Shown: positions 1 through 6,043 of the stretch, in pieces
How positions within the stretch are numbered: the stretch's first letter is position 1
Layout of the letters: each line of letters opens with the position of its first letter
NCBI GenBank assembly: GCA_021414165.1
Contig: JAIOPA010000202.1
Span: 1-7,355 of the forward strand
DNA length: 7,355 bases
Direction of reading: 5' to 3'
From: Candidatus Eiseniibacteriota bacterium
GTDB lineage: Bacteria; Eisenbacteria; RBG-16-71-46
Translations under genes and position numbers: made by a program
The notes under the pieces: model-generated
Told to the model about the DNA's origin: nothing
The model's database searches: none
Seen by the model: only the letters and a program-made list of their open reading frames with translations

Positions 1-1629
1 GCAGTAGGCACCCTTGCCCCACTTGGTGACCGCGAGCGGGATCAACACGAATGTCTGGACGAACCCGATTGCGATCCAGGCCCAGAGCGGTTGGTGCGTG
101 AAGATGTTGTACACGTTCAACGGCCACGCGAGGATGAACCCGTACGCGCGCCAGTACTCACGGCCATGGCCATATGTGACCACGGGGAAGAGCGCATCGG
201 CCACCGCAGGTGGCAACAGGCCATGCGCGCCGGCGAGCGGCAGCAACACCTCGGGCAGCAGGAACAGCGGCACGACCTGCACGGCCATGAGCGTGAGCGT
301 CTGCGCGGTGATGTACGGCGTGGCGCGGCGCTGGATGCGCCGCGCGCCGAAGATGACGATGACGAGCGTGTAGGCGAGCGTGTACCAGAACGACGGGCCC
401 GAGGCGCTGATCGCCAGCACGCCCAGCAGGCTCGAGGGATCGGCGGCCTGTGTGGCGACCGCGCCGCCGAATGCCGCGAGGCGTTGCGGCACATCGGTCG
501 GGAACCAGTGGTTGCGGTACCAGAGGTCGGTCATGACACCGCCCGACTTCCAGTTGTAGAGCCACGCGCAGAACGCGAGGAACCCCGCGAACCCCAAGCG
601 GTCGAGCGGCCGCCACTCGCCGGTGAGCCGCACGCCCGAGCGGCGCAGGAACGCCAGTGGCGCTTCGCGGCCGATGAGCACGAACACGGGCTTGGCGGGC
701 ACGGTGTGCGTGCGGCCACCGTGCGCGACCTGTGCGTGCTGCGGCTCGATGGCGTTGACCTGCGAGTCCGCGAGCCGGTTGATGCGGCCGGGACCGGTGC
801 CCGCGAGCGCGTCGATGCGCGCGCGCGTGGCCTCGCGCGGCCGCACGAGTGCGGGACCGCGGTGCGACAGCGTCACGGCCGCGCCGGCCTCGGCCAGTGC
901 GACCGCGGCCTCGGCCGCGGAGTCGCCACCGCCCACCACCAGCACGTGGGCGCCCCGATAGGCGGATGGATCGTGCAACCGGTTCGTCACGTGTCCGAGT
1001 GATTCGCCGGGCACGTTCAACCGGCGGAAGTCGCCCGAGCGGCCGATGGCGATGAGCACCCGATGCGCGCGCAGCGGCGCGCCCTCGGCCAGTTCCACGG
1101 CGAGCGCGTCACGGTCGCGCGTGATGCGCTCGGCGCGGCCCTGCGTGATCGCGAGCCCCGCGGCCGCGAACTGCGCGTCGAGTTCCTCGACAAGAGGCTC
1201 CTTGATCGGAGCGCTCAGCGTTAGCGCGCCTTCGGGGCGGAGTCCGGTGGGGTAGGTGAAGATGGGCTTGCCGACCGGGAAAGCGCGCAACGTGGCGAAC
1301 GGTTCGGCGGCCTCGAGCAGCACGCACGAGAGCCCGAGGCGCCTGGCCTCGAGCGCGGCGTTCACACCGGCCGGGCCGGCGCCCAGCACGACCAGGTCCG
1401 CGATGCCGCGGTCACGTCCCGCGCCGAGCGAAGCGGCGATCGCGCGCACGGTGCGCGCGCCGGAGTCGAGCGCCAGCTTGAGCAGCGGCACACCGGTGAG
1501 GTCGCCCGCCACATACACCCCGGGCACGCTCGTCGCGCCATCCGGAGCGCGCTCCGGTAGTGGTTCGACACGGCCTGCGGGCCAGCGCAGGTGAAGCCAC
1601 TCGGCGTAGCGGCGCAGCCACTGGGTCAA
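1..1629 (-). CDS. FAD/NAD(P)-dependent oxidoreductase fused to a polytopic membrane domain with probable 4Fe-4S site (C-terminus outside window)
   Basis: The 543 visible codons show a flavoprotein fused to a membrane electron carrier. FAD site GAGPAG is at residues 83-88 and a second Rossmann motif GGGDSA at 233-238 should bind NAD(P)H. No CxxC follows it, so this is not a thioredoxin reductase; the layout is nearer YpdA-type reductases. The segment that normally closes this fold (SVPGVYVAGDLTGVPLLKLA, 34-53) lies before the FAD motif, while the usual position after VFVLIGRE (315-322) runs directly into membrane helices. The order thus looks circularly permuted. Hydrophobic helices span roughly 345-360, 400-428, 438-467 and 495-535. 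The window ends at KWGKGAYC, which I infer is the first cysteine of a NapH/polyferredoxin-like cluster region. A likely role is passing electrons from NAD(P)H through FAD to Fe-S clusters at the membrane; the partner is unknown. The start is TTG at 1629, preceded by GAGGAGG with a 5-base gap; the ATG just upstream meets a stop at once. Confidence 0.85.
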   Translation of the reverse strand, partial: MTQWLRRYAEWLHLRWPAGRVEPLPERAPDGATSVPGVYVAGDLTGVPLLKLALDSGARTVRAIAASLGAGRDRGIADLVVLGAGPAGVNAALEARRLGLSCVLLEAAEPFATLRAFPVGKPIFTYPTGLRPEGALTLSAPIKEPLVEELDAQFAAAGLAITQGRAERITRDRDALAVELAEGAPLRAHRVLIAIGRSGDFRRLNVPGESLGHVTNRLHDPSAYRGAHVLVVGGGDSAAEAAVALAEAGAAVTLSHRGPALVRPREATRARIDALAGTGPGRINRLADSQVNAIEPQHAQVAHGGRTHTVPAKPVFVLIGREAPLAFLRRSGVRLTGEWRPLDRLGFAGFLAFCAWLYNWKSGGVMTDLWYRNHWFPTDVPQRLAAFGGAVATQAADPSSLLGVLAISASGPSFWYTLAYTLVIVIFGARRIQRRATPYITAQTLTLMAVQVVPLFLLPEVLLPLAGAHGLLPPAVADALFPVVTYGHGREYWRAYGFILAWPLNVYNIFTHQPLWAWIAIGFVQTFVLIPLAVTKWGKGAYC

Positions 1630-1634
1630 GCACG

Positions 1635-1641
1635 CCTCCTC
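1635..1641 (-). promoter_or_regulatory. Strong Shine-Dalgarno that fixes a TTG start
   Basis: GAGGAGG on the minus strand lies 5 bases before TTG at 1629-1627. It is the best ribosome binding site near the beginning of the oxidoreductase frame, and no ATG in that frame lies close by. It therefore decides for the TTG start. Confidence 0.7.
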
Positions 1642-1656
1642 ATGAGAAGATGCTGC

Positions 1657-1685
1657 ACTCTGAACGAGCCGACCGCCGTGCTCAA
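1657..1685 (-). promoter_or_regulatory. Possible sigma-70-like promoter for the oxidoreductase gene
   Basis: On the minus strand TTGAGC (1685-1680) and CAGAGT (1662-1657) are separated by exactly 17 bases and end 27 bases before the TTG start. The -35 element keeps TTGA, but the -10 matches only three of six positions. It lies in the short spacer shared with the divergent gene. This is a weak call based on spacing and position only. Confidence 0.25.
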
Positions 1686-1706
1686 GCGACCCCCGAACGG
1701 AGCCCT

Positions 1707-2573
1707 GTGAAGCCCACGAAGCGTGACCGACGTGAGAAGCGCGTGCTGCCCACGGACTACCTGGAGCCGTTGGTGGCCGCGCTCGGCGATGCCGAGACGA
1801 TGGCGAAGGTGCGCGAGGAGGAGTTGCTGCCGGTCGCCTACCAGCTGGCGCTCTACTTCGGCGTGCGGCGCGATCCGGCGACCTCGGCCGTGCTCGGCGA
1901 CCTCTACGAACGGTTGCTCACCGATGTGACCGTGGACGAGCGCGCTGGGCTCATCGATGACCTGGCGGCCTCGATCGCCAGTGGCGCGACCACCGTGCTG
2001 GCGCTGTTGCCCGTGCTGCAGCGCGAGCGCGACGCCGCGCTGGTGCGCACCGCGGCACTCGTGTTCGCGATGCGCATGGCGCCCACCGCGGGCGACCTCA
2101 TGACCGGGCCGCGCATGGTGCGCACGCTCATCGAGCACGCCGAACCCGACGGCGTGCGGGCCGGGCTCGCGGGCGCGTTGTTGGCACTGGGCGACCTGCG
2201 CGTGAAGCCGTTGCTCGATGGTCTTTGGGGCTCGTTGCCGCCGGCGGCGATCGACGCGCTGTTGGCGCTGCCGCGTCCCATGGCCACGCGGCTCGAGGTC
2301 GAGTTCCTGTTGGCCGGGCTCGAGGACGCCGAGCCGGTGCGCTTCGCGCGCATCGCCGAGTCGCTGGTGCGGCTGGCGCGCGAGAGCGAGGGCATGATCC
2401 TGGAACTCGAGCGCGAGCTGCCCGCGGGCAAGGCGGGCGAGGCGCTCACCGTGCTGCGCGAGTTCACGCCGGCGTCGCTCGGCGAGACACTCGCGGAGCG
2501 CTTCGCGGGACTCGAGCGCCGCGCCGAGCCGGGCGCGATGACGGCTGTGTCAGCCGCGTTCGGCCGCAGCTGA
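1707..2573 (+). CDS. Helical HEAT-like protein of unknown function
   Basis: This 288-residue protein does not match a family I can name. It begins with a basic stretch (KPTKRDRREKR, residues 2-12). The rest is almost entirely amphipathic, Leu/Ala-rich helices in successive pairs of about 30-40 residues (for example 60-92, 105-125, 148-172, 196-232, 258-275), the look of a HEAT/ARM-type solenoid. There is no signal peptide, membrane helix or obvious catalytic motif, so a cytoplasmic scaffold or binding protein is the best inference. I chose GTG at 1707 because GGAG lies 4 bases upstream and the basic start follows it. An in-frame ATG at 1650 has no room for a ribosome site and would leave only 20 bases to the divergent gene. 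The 3' end overlaps the convergent transporter gene by 24 bases. The reading frame is real by codon bias; the function is open. Confidence 0.75.
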   Translation: MKPTKRDRREKRVLPTDYLEPLVAALGDAETMAKVREEELLPVAYQLALYFGVRRDPATSAVLGDLYERLLTDVTVDERAGLIDDLAASIASGATTVLALLPVLQRERDAALVRTAALVFAMRMAPTAGDLMTGPRMVRTLIEHAEPDGVRAGLAGALLALGDLRVKPLLDGLWGSLPPAAIDALLALPRPMATRLEVEFLLAGLEDAEPVRFARIAESLVRLARESEGMILELERELPAGKAGEALTVLREFTPASLGETLAERFAGLERRAEPGAMTAVSAAFGRS

Positions 2574-3461
2574 GTCGCGGTTGCGGGCCTGCTGATCACC
2601 CACGATCCCGGTGATCACGGCGCCCAGGATGACGCACGAGCCGAGCAACGCCGTGGAACCGGGCCGCTCATGCAGCACGAGCATGCCCAGCACCAGTGCG
2701 ACGACCGGCACGATCACCGACACGAAGCTGATGCGCGTGATCGGCCAGTGCGTGATGAGCCACGCGAACGTGGCGAACGCGCCGAGCGAGCCCACGATGG
2801 TGAGATAGCCGAGCGAGATCCAGGCCTCGCCCTGCGGCATGACCTGTGGCTCGCGTAGCAACAGACTGGCCACGAAGCACATGACCGCGCCGATGCCGTG
2901 CCCCCAGGCATTGGTGGCGAACGGATCGGCGCCGGGTGCGCGCTTGAGCAGCACACCCGCGAGCCCGGCCGTGGTGGCGGCCGCGAACACGGCCACGAGC
3001 CGCACCGGGTCCAGCGTGCCGCCGAGGCTCGAGGAGAACAGCAGCCATACGCCCAGGATGGCGACGATCGAGGCGATCACGATGCGTGGCCGCAGCGGCT
3101 CGAGGCCGAAGAGGCGTGCGAACAGTGCTGTGGTGAGCGGGATCGTGGCGTAGAGCACGGCGGCGATACCGCTGGGCACCTTCTGCTCGCCCCAGTAGAG
3201 GAGCGGCAGGCTCACGCCGAAGTCGACCACGCCGAACCACACCGCGGCCTCGAGTTGCGCGCCGCGCGGCCAGGGCCGGCGCAGCACGAGCGTGATGAGC
3301 GCGAACATGACCGCCGCGAGCGCCAACCGCACCGTGGCGGCCCACACCGGCGGCATGGTGTCGTTGCCCATGCGGATGAACAGGAACGTGCTGCCCCAGA
3401 TCGAGCAACACACGGCGAACGCGATCCACGGGGCCGCACCCTTGACCGGGGTCGTGCTCAC
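2550..3461 (-). CDS. EamA/DMT-family transporter (RhaT/YdcZ-type permease)
   Basis: This 303-residue integral membrane protein has about ten hydrophobic helices in two similar halves, the usual size and plan of drug/metabolite-transporter superfamily exporters. The first half (about 10-143) opens with the typical IWGSTFLFIR motif (21-30). It continues with a conserved-type region around residues 85-120 (YWGEQKVPSG, then IPLTTALFA). The second half (about 153-288) ends in VSVIVPVVALVLGMLVLHE (247-265), the signature of the second EamA repeat. A short charged tail follows (QQARNRD). The substrate cannot be read from sequence; family members export amino acids, metabolites or drugs. The GTG start at 3461 overlaps the TGA of the DUF2087 gene (GTGA), so translation is probably coupled and the two are one operon. 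The stop lies inside the convergent helical-protein gene. Confidence 0.9.
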   Translation of the reverse strand: MSTTPVKGAAPWIAFAVCCSIWGSTFLFIRMGNDTMPPVWAATVRLALAAVMFALITLVLRRPWPRGAQLEAAVWFGVVDFGVSLPLLYWGEQKVPSGIAAVLYATIPLTTALFARLFGLEPLRPRIVIASIVAILGVWLLFSSSLGGTLDPVRLVAVFAAATTAGLAGVLLKRAPGADPFATNAWGHGIGAVMCFVASLLLREPQVMPQGEAWISLGYLTIVGSLGAFATFAWLITHWPITRISFVSVIVPVVALVLGMLVLHERPGSTALLGSCVILGAVITGIVGDQQARNRDSAAAERG

Positions 3462-3805
3462 GCCGTGGCCTCGTCCGACGCAGGGGCGTTGCCGAGTTCT
3501 CGTTGCACGAGCTCGGGTGCGCGCTCGCTCAACCGGTAGCGCGAGCCATCGGACTCGCGCGTCATGAATCCCCAGTCCACGAGCGAGCGGCGGATGAGCG
3601 CCCAGTCCGCGAACGTGTGGCCATCCATGATGACGAAGTTGGCGTCCTTCTCGTGGTACTCGCGGCCCGCCTCGAAGCGCTGGGAGATGAGCGCGATGGC
3701 CATGCGCTGCACCTTGTAGCGCGACGGCCATTGCCGCAGCCGTCCGGCGTCGTCCAGGAACGGACGCAGGTCGCGCGGCAGCCGGGAGCGGTCGAAGGGA
3801 GTCAC
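3458..3805 (-). CDS. DUF2087 domain-containing small protein
   Basis: This is a 115-residue soluble protein. Residues about 12-92 fit the DUF2087 family: a leading LRPFLDDAGRLRQWPSRYKVQ block, then a helix MAIALISQRFEAGREYHEKD, and a C-terminal IRRSLVDWGFMTRE..GSRYRL block (71-92) that resembles the recognition helix and wing of a winged-helix fold. DUF2087 domains are found alone or attached to ArsR/MarR-like regulators, so a DNA- or nucleic-acid-binding regulatory role is plausible but unproven. The start is GTG at 3805, with GAGG 5 bases upstream; the frame is open further upstream, but that part (Arg/Ala/Pro-rich) looks non-coding. It is the first gene of an operon with the EamA transporter, which starts inside its stop codon, suggesting that the two are used together. 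Confidence 0.8.
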   Translation of the reverse strand: MTPFDRSRLPRDLRPFLDDAGRLRQWPSRYKVQRMAIALISQRFEAGREYHEKDANFVIMDGHTFADWALIRRSLVDWGFMTRESDGSRYRLSERAPELVQRELGNAPASDEATA

Positions 3806-3840
3806 GGGATCCTCGGGGGGTGGGAAGGGCCGCGCAGTCT

Positions 3841-3886
3841 CGCACACGCACCGAGCCGCGCCCAAGCGGCGTTCGTCGCGTGTGCG
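3841..3886. repeat. Nested dyad in the divergent spacer between the DUF2087 and S9 genes
   Basis: The 170-base spacer (3806-3975) separates two divergent genes. In it CGCACACGC (3841-3849) is the exact inverse of GCGTGTGCG (3878-3886), and a smaller stem GCCGC/GCGGC (3855-3859, 3866-3870) with a 6-base loop sits inside. It could be an operator, or a leader hairpin of one of the two transcripts. I could not identify convincing -35/-10 pairs in this GC-rich spacer. Confidence 0.4.
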
Positions 3887-3965
3887 GAGGCGGGGGCTGG
3901 CGCGTGCCGCGCGCGCTGGACTACCGTGGCGCACGTGGCGTCCGGCGTGCGGCCGGCGCACCCCC

Positions 3966-3970
3966 GGAGG
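3966..3970 (+). promoter_or_regulatory. Ribosome binding site deciding the S9 peptidase start
   Basis: GGAGG lies 5 bases before ATG at 3976 (a GTG directly precedes it in frame). This selects 3976 over upstream in-frame starts such as 3820, which would add a low-complexity stretch unlike the family's N-terminus. Confidence 0.75.
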
Positions 3971-3975
3971 CTGTG

Positions 3976-6043
3976 ATGCTCGAAGATGACGTGCTGCGGT
4001 TCCGCTGGATCGCCGATCCCCAGATCTCGCCCGATGGCCGCAGCATCGCGTTCACGCTCGTGCGCATCGATGCCGCCGAGGACGAGTACCGCACCGACCT
4101 GTGGCTCGCGAACGTGCCGGCCGCGGGCGGCGAGGTGAGCCCGCCGCGCGCGCTCACGCATGACGGCCGCTCGGGCCAGCCGCGCTGGTCGCCCGATGGC
4201 ACGCAGCTCGCGTTCGTGCGCCGCAGCGAGCCGGGCAAGCCGCCGCAGTTGCACGTGCTACCGCTGGCGGGTGGTGAGGCGCGCGCGATCACGTCGCTCG
4301 TGAAGGGCGCGCACTCGCCCAGGTGGTCGCCCGACGGCACGCGCCTCGCGTTCTTGTCGGGGCACGATCCCGAGCTCGACAAGGCCGACGCCAAGCCGCC
4401 CAAGCACGAGCCGGCGCGCGTGGTGACGAGCCCCGAGTTCCGTTGGAACAACGAGGGCTTCACCGACTTCGAGCATCTCGATCATGTGTGGGTGGTGGCC
4501 GCCGACGGTGGCGAGCCCACGCGCCTCACCTGTGGGCGCGCTCACAAGGAGGGCGCGATCGCGTGGTCGAGCGATGGCCGCGAGGTGCGCTTCGTGACCG
4601 ATCGCCGCGCGGCGCCGTGGTTCGAGACGCCGGGCGAGGACTCCGACATCCGCAGCGTGAGCGCGTCGCTGGCCACGCCCACGGACGGTGAGGCCATGAC
4701 GCTCGTGGCCGACATCGCGGGCCCGCTGGGGCCGTTCGTGGAGCATGCCGATGGCCGCGTGCTCGCCGTGGGCGGCGTGCGCGCCGAGAAGCCCAACACG
4801 TACGAGGCCAACCATCTGTTGCTGTTCGATGGCGCGCGTCCCATGACGAAGCCGCGCGTGCTCACCGCGGGGCTCGACCTGCACGTGGATGAGGGCATCA
4901 ACTCCGACCAGCATCCGCCACGCGGCGGTGGTGCTTACCCGCTGGGCTTTGCGCTCGGCGGCAAGGCCGCGGTGTTCGTGCACGCGCGTCGCGGTGCGGC
5001 GTATCTGTCGTTGTGTGACCTGGCGAGCGGCAAGGTCGAGGATCTCACGCCGTCCGACCGCGAGGTCATCGCCGGCACGGTCTCGGCCGACGGCAAGCGC
5101 GTGGCGCTCACGCTGGGTTCGGTGCGCACGCCAGGCGAGTTGTGCGTGTACGACCTTGAGCGCCGCACGCTCACGCCGCTGTTCGACGCCAATGCCGAGA
5201 TGCTGGCGGGCGTGGCGCTGGGCGAGGTGGAGGAGATCGAGTACGCATCGGCCGATGGCACGCGCATCCAGGGCTGGATCGTGAAGCCGCCGGGCTTCGA
5301 CCCCAAGAAGAAGTACCCGCTCATCCTGCAGATCCATGGCGGTCCGCACACCGCCTACGGCGTGGGCTTCTTCCACGAGTACCGCGTGCAGGCGGCGGCG
5401 GGCTATGTGGTGCTGTACACGAACCCGCGCGGCAGCACGAGCTATGGCCAGAGGTTCGCGGACTGCATCCAGTACGAGTTCCCGGGCGTCGACTACGACG
5501 ACCTCATGGCCGGTGTGGACCATGTGGTGGCCCAGGGCTACATCGACACCGCGCGCATGGGCGTGACCGGCGGCAGCGGTGGTGGCCTGCTCACGAACTG
5601 GATCATCGCCAAGACGCACCGGTTCGCCGCCGCGATCACCCAGCGCTGCGTGTCGGACTGGGCGGGCATGTTCTACTCGTGCGACTTCGCCATGTTCCAT
5701 CCGTTCTGGTTCCGTGGCGCACCGTGGGAGCACCCGGAGGACTTCGCGAAGCATTCGCCCAGCACGATGCTGCCGCAGATCGAGACGCCGCTCATGGTGA
5801 TCCACTCCGAGGAGGACTGGCGCACGCCGATCGCGCAGGGCGAGGTCATGTTCCGCGGGCTCTACTACCAGAAGAAGCCCGTGGTCATGGTGCGGTTCCC
5901 GGGCGAGAACCACGAACTGTCACGCTCCGGGATGCCGTCGCGCCGCGTGCAGAACCAGCAGCACATCAAGAAGTGGTTCGATCACTTCCTCATGGACAAG
6001 CCCGGCCCCCGAGTACGGCGTGGCGTCACCGGTGCGCAAGTAG
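3976..6043 (+). CDS. S9 (prolyl oligopeptidase) family serine peptidase, with a probable 1-base frameshift at its 3' end
   Basis: This is a cytosolic alpha/beta-hydrolase peptidase of the acylaminoacyl-peptidase/DPP type, which releases residues or short peptides from oligopeptides. There is no signal peptide. The N-terminal part is a beta-propeller with TolB/PD40-like blades (ISPDGRSIAF 17-26, WSPDGTQLAF 71-80, WSPDGTRLAF 117-126, WSSDGREVRF further on). The catalytic domain starts near residue 430: oxyanion-region HGGP 454-457, nucleophile Ser534 in GGSGG, Asp614 in EEDWRTP, His646 in ENHELSR. All three triad residues are present. The frame is sound to residue 678 (GP, 6004-6009). The CCCCC run at 6006-6010 then shifts it. 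With one C fewer it would read EYGVASPVRK and stop at TAG 6041-6043, giving 688 residues, the family's normal length and ending. As written the frame runs on to a stop at 6598-6600, adding about 190 Arg/Ala-rich residues antisense to the HNH gene. An assembly or sequencing error is most likely. Confidence 0.92.

Noticed and set aside
91..1002. 303-codon open frame on the plus strand
   Set aside because: It is Arg/Glu/Ala/His-rich with no domain, and lies antisense to the flavoprotein-membrane gene, whose FAD, NAD(P) and helix motifs are clear.
1650..1706. ATG at 1650 as the start of the helical protein
   Set aside because: There is no properly spaced ribosome site, and it would leave only 20 bases between divergent genes; GTG at 1707 has GGAG upstream.
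2898..3539. 213-codon open frame on the plus strand
   Set aside because: It is antisense to the EamA transporter and consists of charged low-complexity sequence typical of shadow frames in GC-rich DNA.
3922..3927. TACCGT as a -10 element for the S9 gene
   Set aside because: No acceptable -35 lies 16-18 bases upstream and such hexamers are expected by chance.
3806..3961. Upstream extension of the DUF2087 frame to ATG 3961
   Set aside because: The extra 52 residues are Arg/Ala/Pro-rich and unlike the family; GTG at 3805 has GAGG 5 bases upstream.
4258..5913. 551-codon open frame on the minus strand
   Set aside because: It is antisense to the S9 peptidase, which has a complete propeller and catalytic triad; the minus-strand product is His/Arg-rich with no recognisable fold.
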